Shown here piece after piece: positions 1 through 6,777 of a stretch of 23,750 nt of DNA. Positions within the stretch are counted from its first letter, which is position 1. Every line of letters begins with the position of its first letter. This stretch comes from DASYML01 sp034665545 (GTDB taxonomy: Bacteria > Acidobacteriota > Blastocatellia > Pyrinomonadales > Pyrinomonadaceae). The stretch is taken from contig JAXDFO010000238.1 of NCBI GenBank assembly GCA_034665545.1, forward strand, positions 1 through 23,750, given 5' to 3'. The translations under genes and the position numbers were made by a program. Below the pieces are notes generated by a model, which worked only from the letters and a program-made list of their open reading frames with translations, was not told where the DNA came from and did not search any database.

Positions 1-165
1 ATGGCAAAGTAAAAAGCTTTCTTCAATAGCGGCCTCCTTCGTTTTCGTTTCATGCTTAAGTCTCAAAACTATCCCCGATATGATGCCGAGTCAAGGCAGC
101 TTGGTTGATTGAACCGGCGACGTTACAATAGAACGTGCCGTCAACCATCTGAGCCGGATAGCGAA

Positions 166-867
166 ATGAGAAACAGGACATTGAGAGTCAGACGCCTGGG
201 CCGTCTGGAATACGGCGCGGCCCTCGCCGTGCAGAAGGAGACGGAGCGCGCCGTCGTCACGGGCCAACAGCCTGACACGCTGCTCCTCTTAGAGCACCCG
301 CACACCTTCACGCTCGGACGCAAGGCCACGCACAACGGCATCACCGCCTCGGAGGAAGTCTTAAAGGCGCGCGGCGTCGCCGTCTTCGAGACCAATCGCG
401 GAGGGCGCGTGACCTATCATGGCCTCGGCCAGGTGGTCGGCTATCCCATCATCAATCTCAGTCCTGAACGCGAGGACGTGCATCGCTACGTGCGCGACCT
501 CGAAGAAGTCCTGATGCGCGCCCTCTCGGATTTCAACATCGAGACGTTTCGCATCAAAGGCTTGACGGGCGTGCATACGGCCCGGGGCAAGGTCGCAGCC
601 ATCGGCGTTCACATCGCGCGTTGGGTCACGACTCACGGCTTCGCGCTCAACGTCAACACGGACCTCAGCTTCTTCAATCTCATCATCGCCTGCGAAGGTG
701 AACCCGTCACCTCCATGAATAAATTACTGGGCCATGAACTTGACATGCATGCTATCGAAGACCGACTCATCACACGCTTCGCCGAAGTCTTTGAGATGAC
801 ACTTGAAGATGAGAGGGAAGCTATTAAAGAAACGACGGCGGCTACTATGCTGGCTCCCGGCTCCTGA
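166..867 (+). CDS. lipB: lipoyl(octanoyl) transferase LipB
   Basis: Octanoyl-ACP:protein N-octanoyltransferase, the cytoplasmic first step of endogenous lipoate synthesis, moving octanoyl from ACP to lipoyl-domain lysines. With the ATG at 166 the protein is 233 aa, a normal LipB length. Visible motifs are the family RGGRVTYHG block (residues 79-86), a conserved lysine in GKVAAIG (K142), the HGFALNVNTDLSFF stretch (about 157-170) and the acyl-thioester cysteine in IIACEGE (C176), so the Lys/Cys catalytic pair is present. An in-frame TTG at 109 would add 19 unconserved residues and was rejected. The last residues (LAPGS) and the TGA stop lie inside a CTCCTGA tandem repeat, so the C-terminus has probably been rewritten by that repeat. 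The dehydratase starts 18 bp downstream on the same strand, so co-transcription is likely. The family call is very secure. Confidence 0.96.
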   Translation: MRNRTLRVRRLGRLEYGAALAVQKETERAVVTGQQPDTLLLLEHPHTFTLGRKATHNGITASEEVLKARGVAVFETNRGGRVTYHGLGQVVGYPIINLSPEREDVHRYVRDLEEVLMRALSDFNIETFRIKGLTGVHTARGKVAAIGVHIARWVTTHGFALNVNTDLSFFNLIIACEGEPVTSMNKLLGHELDMHAIEDRLITRFAEVFEMTLEDEREAIKETTAATMLAPGS

Positions 868-881
868 CTCCTGACTCCTGA
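851..881. repeat. CTCCTGA tandem repeat at lipB 3' end
   Basis: Three perfect head-to-tail copies of the 7-mer CTCCTGA (861-867, 868-874, 875-881) follow a related GGCTCCCGG lead-in at 851. The repeat contains the lipB stop codon and fills the spacer to the next gene, leaving that gene without an obvious Shine-Dalgarno sequence. The vocabulary resembles the inverted repeat at 3711-3786, which suggests one interspersed repeat family; this relation is inferred from similarity only. Confidence 0.7.
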
Positions 882-885
882 CTTT

Positions 886-1833
886 ATGCTGACCATTGAA
901 CACATACGCGAAGCGCAGGCTCGTCTTGGCACAAAGGTTCATCGCACGCCGGTCTTGACCTCGCGCGCCTTCGATGAGATGGCTGGAAGAAGCGTCTTCT
1001 TCAAGTGTGAGAACATGCAGCGCACGGGTTCCTTCAAGATTCGCGGCGCGACGAACAAGATTCTTTCACTGACGGATGCGGAGCGTGAGAGAGGCGTCGT
1101 CGCTTTCTCTTCGGGCAATCACGCGCAGGCGGTCGCGCTGGCGGCGCGCGAGGCCGGGACGCGCGCCGTCATAGCGATGCCGACGGATGCGCCGCAGGCT
1201 AAGGTCGCGGCGACGCGCGGCTATGGCGCGGAGGTACGCTTTTATGACCGCCAGAAGGATGACCGCGAAGCCTTCGCCACGGACATCGCCACGCGCGAGG
1301 CTCTTCTGTTAGTGCCGCCATATGATGACCATTTCATCATCGCAGGACAGGGCACTTGCGCGATTGAACTGCTGGATGAAGTGCCGGACCTGGATTGCCT
1401 CTTAACGCCTTGCGGCGGCGGCGGGCTGTTCGCGGGCGCGAGCACCGTTGCGAAAGATAGGAACGCGCGGATTCGTTGCTTTCCCGTCGAGGCCGAAACC
1501 GCAGATGATACGCTGCAATCTTTTCGCAAGGGCGAGCGCGTCAAGATTGCGCCGCCTCCGACCATCGCCGACGGCATGCGCAATCAATTGCCGGGCGCGC
1601 TCACCTTTCCCGTCGTGCAACGAAACGCCGAAGACGTGTTGACGGTCTCGGATGATGAGATTATCGCCGCGCTTCGTTTCATTCTCTTTCGCATGAAGAT
1701 ACTCGTAGAGCCGACGGGGGCGGCGGCGGTCGCGGCTATCCTCTCAAAGAAGATTCCGCAGGATGTGCGCCGCGTCGGCGTCATTCTCTCCGGCGGCAAC
1801 ATTGACCCCGAAACGCTCGCGCGCTTGCTATAG
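886..1833 (+). CDS. threonine/serine dehydratase (PLP-dependent, no ACT domain)
   Basis: Fold-type II PLP enzyme that would deaminate threonine or serine to the 2-oxo acid plus ammonia. At 315 aa it matches the short catabolic or serine-racemase-like class and lacks the C-terminal ACT regulatory domain of biosynthetic IlvA. The PLP Schiff-base lysine is in GSFKIRGA (K51), the substrate loop is SSGNHAQ (about 75-81), and the glycine-rich phosphate-binding loop is CGGGGLFAG (about 176-184). The C-terminal SGGNIDP is also typical. The ATG at 886 lies 18 bp after lipB; the spacer is repeat DNA without a clear ribosome-binding site, so translation may depend on coupling to lipB. Serine racemase or threo-3-hydroxyaspartate dehydratase activity cannot be excluded from sequence alone. 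A strong hairpin follows at 1898. Confidence 0.9.
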   Translation: MLTIEHIREAQARLGTKVHRTPVLTSRAFDEMAGRSVFFKCENMQRTGSFKIRGATNKILSLTDAERERGVVAFSSGNHAQAVALAAREAGTRAVIAMPTDAPQAKVAATRGYGAEVRFYDRQKDDREAFATDIATREALLLVPPYDDHFIIAGQGTCAIELLDEVPDLDCLLTPCGGGGLFAGASTVAKDRNARIRCFPVEAETADDTLQSFRKGERVKIAPPPTIADGMRNQLPGALTFPVVQRNAEDVLTVSDDEIIAALRFILFRMKILVEPTGAAAVAAILSKKIPQDVRRVGVILSGGNIDPETLARLL

Positions 1834-1897
1834 AGGCAGGAATCACTAATCGGGTTTGAGAGATTCGAGACCTGTTAGCCTAAGCACACTTCACCCA

Positions 1898-1930
1898 AGC
1901 CGCGAGTGATAGCCGCTCGCGGCTTTAATC
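1898..1930 (+). terminator. Rho-independent-like terminator after the dehydratase gene
   Basis: Perfect 9-bp inverted repeat AGCCGCGAG (1898-1906) / CTCGCGGCT (1916-1924) with a 9-nt loop, followed by TTTAAT. It lies 65 bp after the dehydratase stop and just before the 3' end of the oppositely oriented small peptide gene, so it probably insulates two converging transcripts. The T tract is short. Confidence 0.72.
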
Positions 1931-1949
1931 GTTTGGATTGAATCTCTAC

Positions 1950-2147
1950 TTAGGCCAGCGACAACACGGCTTGAATGAGGCCCACAGTAATCTCTGTCAT
2001 GGAATAGGCTGTCTCACCTGTAACCGTAGCGACTGGCTTGGCAACGCCTGGACAGGATATTTCGCCACACTTGCCGTCTGCCAACGCTGAAACCGCAAAA
2101 GCACAAGTCAAGACCAACACCGCACAAACTTTCTTAAGGTATTTCAT
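1950..2147 (-). CDS. small secreted Cys-containing peptide precursor
   Basis: A 65-aa precursor of a family I do not recognise. The start is well supported: the ATG at 2147 has a perfect AAAGGAG Shine-Dalgarno sequence six bases upstream. Residues 1-23 form a classical Sec signal peptide: a basic n-region (MKYLKK), a hydrophobic core, and an Ala-x-Ala cleavage site (SALA) before DGK. The mature part is about 42 aa with two cysteines four residues apart (CGEISC, C27 and C32), then a polar middle and an amphipathic or hydrophobic end (ITVGLIQAVLSLA). It is divergent from the TPR/HTH gene, with a 183-bp gap containing three palindromes. Possible roles are a signalling peptide sensed by the TPR protein, a small envelope peptide, or a toxin-like peptide; the first is an inference from context. 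GC looks lower than in flanking genes. Confidence 0.75.
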   Translation of the reverse strand: MKYLKKVCAVLVLTCAFAVSALADGKCGEISCPGVAKPVATVTGETAYSMTEITVGLIQAVLSLA

Positions 2148-2198
2148 TGCTATCTCCTTTAAGCTCTAAATAGAAACAACGGTAAGGGTTTAGCTACG

Positions 2199-2218
2199 CT
2201 TGCAAATCGGTTTGCAAG
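2199..2218. promoter_or_regulatory. operator-like palindrome 1 (peptide side)
   Basis: CTTGCAAATCGGTTTGCAAG is a perfect inverted repeat with 8-bp arms and a 4-bp spacer; its TTGCAA cores start 12 bp apart. It lies about 52-71 bp upstream of the small peptide start, where it could act on that promoter. It is the best-conserved of three similar sites in this gap and probably bound by a dimeric regulator; the divergent Fis-type HTH protein is the obvious candidate (inference). Confidence 0.65.
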
Positions 2219-2237
2219 CCGCTTGAGACTAGACCAG

Positions 2238-2257
2238 CTTTGCAAAAATCTTGCAAG
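2238..2257. promoter_or_regulatory. operator-like palindrome 2 (middle)
   Basis: CTTTGCAAAAATCTTGCAAG contains two TTGCAA cores (2240-2245 and 2251-2256) 11 bp apart, one base tighter than sites 1 and 3. Its centre is about 40 bp from the centre of site 1 and about 50 bp from that of site 3. Confidence 0.55.
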
Positions 2258-2288
2258 CTCTAAGAGAAGTGCTTAAGATGGCGACGTT

Positions 2289-2308
2289 CTTGCAACGTCT
2301 GTTGCATT
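2289..2308. promoter_or_regulatory. operator-like palindrome 3 (regulator side)
   Basis: CTTGCAACGTCTGTTGCATT has the same 8-4-8 layout as site 1, with one arm degenerate at its end. It ends 22 bp before the TPR/HTH start codon, a position expected for autorepression of that gene (inference). Confidence 0.58.
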
Positions 2309-2330
2309 CTCACGAAAAGGTGTACGCCGC

Positions 2331-3677
2331 ATGAACTTACGGACCTCTCTACTGCGCCAACTGGCAAACCCTGACCTTAACCGCAACAATAAGGCTTTGC
2401 TGCGCTGTAAACTGGCTAGAGAGCAAGAGGACAGGGGCAACTATGATGACGCACGCGAGATTATAGGCGAGCTATGGCAGAGTGTCGGTGAGCATCCTGC
2501 TATTGAGAAGCTAGAGCCGCAGACCGCCGCCGAAGTGCTTTTGCGCGCGGGAGTCTTGACGGGCCATCTGGCAGACCGCTATCAGATTGAGAATGGACAG
2601 GAGATAGCAAAGAATCTGATTAGCGAGACCATCGCTATCTTTGAATCACTTGGAAGTGTGGATAAGGTATCGGAGGCACAGACAGAGCTTGCCTTATGCT
2701 ACTGGCGCGAGGGTCGTTATGATGAGGCTCGTATTATCTTGAAAAGCGTCTTGGCGCGAACTGATTCCGATATTGAGCTAAAGGCAAAGGTCATTCTCCG
2801 CAGCGCGGTAGTCGAACGCGCCGCTACTAAATATAAAGATGCGTTCCGTATTCTCACCGATGCCGCATCCCTGTTTGACCGAGTAACTAATCACACGGTC
2901 AGAGGCGGCTATCATAACGAACTGGCTATCGTGCTGAGAAATTTAGGCACAAGAGAGAAACGCGAAGATTACATAGACCGCGCCTTTGTCGAATACACGG
3001 CAGCCAGTTATCACTTTGAGGAAGCGCGGCATAAATGTTATTGGGCCAACGTTGAAAACAATCTTGGCTTTCTTCACTTCAAAGCGGGACGGTTCAAGGA
3101 AGCACACAGGCACTTGGATGATGCGCGACGCTTGCTGGTCAGCCTCAAAGATAAAAGCACGCTTGCACAAGTAGATGAGACACGCGCCCGTGTCTTTCTC
3201 GCGCAACTCAACTATGCGGAAGCGGAGAGAGTAGCGAGAGTGGCGGTCTGTGCGCTGGAAAAAGGCGACAGACAATCCCTCTTAGCAGAAGCCTTGACCA
3301 CACACGGCATCACGTTGGCTCGGCTCAACTATTACGAGCAAGCACGCTTCACCCTGCAACATGCTATCGAACTTGCCCAACGAGCGGGCGTTGACTATGG
3401 CACGGCAGAAGCCGAACTGAAAAAGGTCGAAGAATATCTTGAGCGTCACAAAGAGCCAGCCGCCACTTCTGGCTGCGTGCTTAGTGAAGAGATGCACCGC
3501 TATGAGGCCCAACTTATCGGGCAAGCGTTGGCTAGAGCGCGTGGCAGCATCACACAGGCCGCGAGTCTACTTGGAATCACTCATCAGAGACTTGGTTACA
3601 TCCTAGCAGGTAGACATAAAGACCTGCTCACAGCAAGAAATCCTGTGAAGCGCAGAAAAACCAGCTATCTTAAATAA
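2331..3677 (+). CDS. TPR-repeat protein with C-terminal Fis-type helix-turn-helix
   Basis: A 448-aa soluble protein. Residues about 20-375 are helical TPR-like repeats (for example GNYDDAREII, EGRYDEARIIL, AGRFKEAHRHLDDARRLL, LNYAEAERVAR, LNYYEQARFTLQHAIELA), a ligand- or peptide-binding scaffold. Residues 387-431 (YEAQLIGQALARARGSITQA, then ASLLGITHQRLGYIL) match the HTH_8/Fis fold found at the C-terminus of NtrC-type activators, but there is no AAA+ or receiver domain. A basic tail (VKRRKTSYLK) follows. The ATG at 2331 has a loose AAAAGG upstream. The gene diverges from a small secreted peptide gene, and three TTGCAA palindromes lie in the gap, so it is probably an autoregulated repressor or activator. 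TPR-plus-HTH next to an exported peptide recalls Gram-positive RRNPP systems, but the HTH here is C-terminal and of another type. Confidence 0.85.
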   Translation: MNLRTSLLRQLANPDLNRNNKALLRCKLAREQEDRGNYDDAREIIGELWQSVGEHPAIEKLEPQTAAEVLLRAGVLTGHLADRYQIENGQEIAKNLISETIAIFESLGSVDKVSEAQTELALCYWREGRYDEARIILKSVLARTDSDIELKAKVILRSAVVERAATKYKDAFRILTDAASLFDRVTNHTVRGGYHNELAIVLRNLGTREKREDYIDRAFVEYTAASYHFEEARHKCYWANVENNLGFLHFKAGRFKEAHRHLDDARRLLVSLKDKSTLAQVDETRARVFLAQLNYAEAERVARVAVCALEKGDRQSLLAEALTTHGITLARLNYYEQARFTLQHAIELAQRAGVDYGTAEAELKKVEEYLERHKEPAATSGCVLSEEMHRYEAQLIGQALARARGSITQAASLLGITHQRLGYILAGRHKDLLTARNPVKRRKTSYLK

Positions 3678-3710
3678 TCAGCAACACACTATCGCCCCAC
3701 TACCCCAGGA

Positions 3711-3786
3711 GCTAGAAGCAGGGAGCCAGAAGGAAACCTCAATTCGCTTTTCCTCCGGCTTCTGGTTCCTGGCTCTCTGCTTTAGC
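3711..3786. repeat. imperfect inverted repeat between convergent genes
   Basis: The left arm (3711-3729, GCTAGAAGCAGGGAGCCAG) pairs with the right arm (about 3768-3786) with few mismatches; more GGCTTCTGG-type sequence lies between them. It separates the converging TPR/HTH and amidotransferase genes and contains the amidotransferase stop codon, so it may act as a bidirectional terminator. The vocabulary resembles the repeat at the lipB 3' end. Confidence 0.65.
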
Positions 3787-4408
3787 TTCCCTGGTCCAGA
3801 AAGTTTTCCACAATGCGCATGCCCTGTGGAAATTCTTCGTTGAAGAGTTCGGGGTGAAATTGGACGCCGAAGACGGGGCGTGAAGAGTGCTGCATGGCCT
3901 GGATGGCGCAGGTCCGGTTGGAGGCTGTGCGGATGAAGCCGGGCGGCAGTTCTTTGACTTCGTCGTAATGCGAATGCCAGACCGTGACGCTCTTGGGCAG
4001 GCCCGCGAAGAGAGCTTTGCCGTCGGTCTCAACTTCAAAATAGCCGCGCTCGCGCAGGCAGCCCTCGTAGCCCTCGCCCGGCTCAAGACGCCGCATGACG
4101 TTGACGCTTGCGCCGTAGGCGAGCGCGATTTGCTGGTGGCCGCCGCAGACGCCCAGGATGGGTTGCGGCGCGTTGCGTATGATGTCGAAAACGCCTGACA
4201 GCGCAGCTTCCGTGTAATAGTTCCAAGGGTGGCTCTGGCCGCTCAGGATGATATGCGTGGGCTTTAGCTCTTCCAGGCGTTTAAGAGAGGCCGCTTGAAA
4301 ACGTTCGGTTAGGATTTTCTCTGCGGGCCGCAGGCGTTCGAGCGCGGCGCGTATCTCGCGCGGGCTGGCCCCTTCGCCGTCTATCGTATTGTCAACGAGG
4401 TAGATCAT
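3782..4408 (-). CDS. class I glutamine amidotransferase-like protein
   Basis: A 208-aa GATase1 domain standing alone. It has the nucleophile elbow GVCGGHQQ (C88) and the His-Glu pair in GVQFHPELF (H185, E187), so the Cys-His-Glu triad is complete and glutamine hydrolysis is plausible. The domain resembles the amidotransferase part of GMP synthase, but no synthetase partner lies nearby, so the acceptor is unknown. CGGHQ replaces the more usual CLGHQ. The ATG at 4408 was chosen; an in-frame GTG at 4420 would overlap the upstream stop. Its first bases adjoin the end of the PQQ-propeller gene, so the two are probably one transcript with translational coupling. The stop codon lies in an inverted repeat. 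Confidence 0.82.
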   Translation of the reverse strand: MIYLVDNTIDGEGASPREIRAALERLRPAEKILTERFQAASLKRLEELKPTHIILSGQSHPWNYYTEAALSGVFDIIRNAPQPILGVCGGHQQIALAYGASVNVMRRLEPGEGYEGCLRERGYFEVETDGKALFAGLPKSVTVWHSHYDEVKELPPGFIRTASNRTCAIQAMQHSSRPVFGVQFHPELFNEEFPQGMRIVENFLDQGS

Positions 4409-4416
4409 TAACTCTC

Positions 4417-5718
4417 TCACACACCGCCCGCGCCGAGGCAGAAGAGCTTGCCCTTGAACGCGCCGACGTAGATGCGCCCGTCCGCGATGGCAGGCGTGGC
4501 GTCTATATTATCGCCGAGCTTGATTTCCTGGACCAGCGTCCCGTCGTCCGCGCGCAGCAGGTAGAGCCAGCCAGCCTTATCACCGTAGACGACCCTGCCG
4601 TCAACGAGCGGCCCGGTTCCCCAGATGGCCGCGCGCGACTGGTAACGCCAGACGAGTTTGCCATCGCTGCCGCCGAGGCAGTACATGTAACCGTTGTTGG
4701 AGCCTATGTAGACGCGCCCGTCCAAAACCACAGGGCTGCCCCAGAAGCCGCTCTTATCTTCCGTGTGCTGGTTCAAGCCGCCCTCGGCCTTGAACTTCCA
4801 GACGAGTTCGCCGCTTGCCTGCTTGAAGCAACTCACGAAGCCGTCTTCGGCAGCCGTGTAGACGAGGCCGTTCGCCACGGCTGGCGTAGAGTTCGAGTCC
4901 GCGCCGATGCGCGCCTTCCAGATAATCGCGCCGTCTTCCATGTTCAGGCAGAACAGTTCGCCAGCTTCCGTGTCAACGTAGATGCGCCCGTCAACGATGG
5001 TGCTCCCGCCTTCGACAGAGCCGTTGAGCGGCTGTTTGAAAATCAGCTTGCCGTCCGCGAGGTCCAGGCAATAATAGAAGTGGTCTTCGCCGCCGATGTA
5101 GACGCGCCCGTTCACGATAGCGGGCGAGGAATCGGTCTCGAAGCCCGTCTTGTATTTCCAGACGAGCGAGCCGTCCTGCGTGTTGAGGCAATAAATCGTA
5201 TTATCCAAGTTGCCTATCACGAGACGGTCGCCGACCACGGCGGGCGAAGACTTCGCGCTGTCGGTCGTCTTATAACTCCACAGCACCGTCCCGTCCTTCG
5301 CGTTCATGCAATAGACGTATGAATCAGCCGAGCCGAAATAGACGCGCTCGCCCACCACTGCGGGCTGCCCCGGCCAGCCTGAGCCGCCCCAGCCATCCTT
5401 GCTATGCAATCGTCCGGTCGCCGTCTTCGTCTTAAACTCCCAGACGACGCCGAGCGGCGTTGTCGGCCAGGGGCCTGAGCCGTAGAAGGCGCGCGCGGGA
5501 TTGCCCAACCACATGGGCACACTGGCGGGCACGCGCACGGGCGCAGCTTCACTCGCGGCGGTCTTTTTATTCTCTGTGCTCAATTCTCCGGCGGCGTTCG
5601 CCTTGCACCCGTTGAGGATGCTGAGAGACAGGCAGAGCAGAATGAAAATGATGGACCGGCAATTGAAGAACTGTTCCGCGCGACGATCAAAGCACGCGCT
5701 CTCGGGGGATTTGCTCAT
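4417..5718 (-). CDS. PQQ-like beta-propeller lipoprotein
   Basis: A 433-aa exported protein. The N-terminus has a hydrophobic stretch (IIFILLCLSLSI) followed by a lipobox-like ILNGC (cysteine near residue 38), which predicts a lipid-anchored envelope protein. From about residue 110 there are roughly eight repeats of the PQQ/BamB blade type (PAVVGDRLVIGNLDNTIYCL, DGSLVWKYK, PAIVNGRVYIGGEDHFYYCL, DGTLVQEIK). Each ends in a D-G-x-hydrophobic-x-W strand, and many carry a conserved Tyr/Phe-x-Cys in the outer strand. The fold is secure; the function is not. A BamB-like assembly scaffold or a PQQ-independent binding propeller are both possible, and the usual PQQ-dehydrogenase catalytic residues were not identified. 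The start at 5718 has no clear ribosome-binding site. It is followed directly by the amidotransferase gene. Confidence 0.85.
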   Translation of the reverse strand: MSKSPESACFDRRAEQFFNCRSIIFILLCLSLSILNGCKANAAGELSTENKKTAASEAAPVRVPASVPMWLGNPARAFYGSGPWPTTPLGVVWEFKTKTATGRLHSKDGWGGSGWPGQPAVVGERVYFGSADSYVYCMNAKDGTVLWSYKTTDSAKSSPAVVGDRLVIGNLDNTIYCLNTQDGSLVWKYKTGFETDSSPAIVNGRVYIGGEDHFYYCLDLADGKLIFKQPLNGSVEGGSTIVDGRIYVDTEAGELFCLNMEDGAIIWKARIGADSNSTPAVANGLVYTAAEDGFVSCFKQASGELVWKFKAEGGLNQHTEDKSGFWGSPVVLDGRVYIGSNNGYMYCLGGSDGKLVWRYQSRAAIWGTGPLVDGRVVYGDKAGWLYLLRADDGTLVQEIKLGDNIDATPAIADGRIYVGAFKGKLFCLGAGGV

Positions 5719-5878
5719 GGGGAATTTCTCGAACCTTTGGACCGATATATGGACCGGCAGTGGGCCAACTTAGAATGCTACAGGGACGGGCGACGCTGGG
5801 GCGCACTTGCGAAAGATAGAGATTACATCCGTTGGCCCAACGCGCGCAAGTAATCTGGAAGGCATCTGAAGTCTCTTA

Positions 5879-6754
5879 TCACTGAGGCGCGTCAGAGGCG
5901 TTGGCTCCCGCCAGCCATTCTCCGCCGTAGACTATGTCCGCGCGTCCAGTCAGCAAGACTTCCCCGTCCTCGCGCCACTCGATTTCGATATTTCCTCCGG
6001 GCATGGAGACCTTCAGACGCCGCTCGGTTTCTCCCTTCATCACGGACGCCACGACCGCCGCGCATGAGCAAGTGCCCGATGCGCTCGTCTCGCCGACGCC
6101 GCGCTCCCAGATACGAAGTTCTATGTTGTGCCTGTCATGCACCCGCACGAAGACGACGTTGGCGCGTTCGGGGAATTGCGTATGAACTTCCAGAAGACGG
6201 CCCAGCCGTCGCCAGTCGAGCGCGTCGAAGTCTTCCAAGAAGACGCAGCACATCGGATTGCCCATCAACAGCGCGGTGACATTCAAGCTCACGCCGTCCA
6301 CGCTCAACGGGTAATCAATGACGCGCTCAAGCGGTTCATCGGTCAGGAAAGGGATTGACGCGCTATCGAACGCGGGTTGGCCCAACTCCGAGGCGAACCA
6401 GTAATGGCCCGCGCCTATGGTTTCCAATAGACGATAGAGCTTGACCCCGCTCCGCGTCGCCAGCCGCAACTCATTTTTGGACCACAATCCCCGGTAATAA
6501 AGAGAGGCCACCGCCGCGCGCGTGCCGTTGCCCGAAAGCCCTGCCTCGCTCCCGTCCACATTAAAGATACGCACCGCGAAATCCGCGTCCCGGTTCGATG
6601 ATTTCTGGACCAACGCGATGCCGTCCGCGCCCGCCCCGTAATGCCTGTCGCAGACGCGGCGCGCGAACTCATTGAGCGAGCCGACCCAGGCCAACTGCTC
6701 CGCCTCAAAGACTATGTAATCGTTACCGAACCCTTGAAATTTGATGAAGCGCAT
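5879..6754 (-). CDS. dapF: diaminopimelate epimerase homologue with both catalytic cysteines replaced by serine
   Basis: A 291-aa two-lobed DapF-fold protein. Family marks include FGNDYIVF (N11), GAGADGIALV (41-49), NVDGSEAGLSGNGTR (65-79), a GNP motif (166-168), FPERANVVF, WERGVGETSASGT (216-228) and MPGGNIEIEW. In true DapF, catalytic cysteines sit in the M-C-G-N-G and A-C-G-T-G motifs; here they read L-S-G-N-G (S74) and A-S-G-T-C (S226). Both serines are TCG codons, so each needs at least one base change from a Cys codon. The scaffold and substrate-pocket residues look intact, so this is either a divergent isomerase or a catalytically altered paralogue. The start at 6754 was chosen because conserved sequence begins there; the in-frame extension upstream overlaps dacB and is not conserved-looking. 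It starts 24 bp after dacB on the same strand. Confidence 0.85.
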   Translation of the reverse strand: MRFIKFQGFGNDYIVFEAEQLAWVGSLNEFARRVCDRHYGAGADGIALVQKSSNRDADFAVRIFNVDGSEAGLSGNGTRAAVASLYYRGLWSKNELRLATRSGVKLYRLLETIGAGHYWFASELGQPAFDSASIPFLTDEPLERVIDYPLSVDGVSLNVTALLMGNPMCCVFLEDFDALDWRRLGRLLEVHTQFPERANVVFVRVHDRHNIELRIWERGVGETSASGTCSCAAVVASVMKGETERRLKVSMPGGNIEIEWREDGEVLLTGRADIVYGGEWLAGANASDAPQ

Positions 6755-6777
6755 AGGATGTTGGAGGCGGTTCGGCT

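Noticed and set aside
109..165. Upstream TTG start for LipB giving 252 aa
   Set aside because: The added 19 residues are low-complexity and not family-like; the ATG at 166 gives the typical LipB N-terminus.
4765..5322. Long + strand ORF (185 aa) opposite the PQQ-propeller gene
   Set aside because: It mirrors the repetitive propeller codons on the other strand and has no ribosome-binding site or recognised motif.
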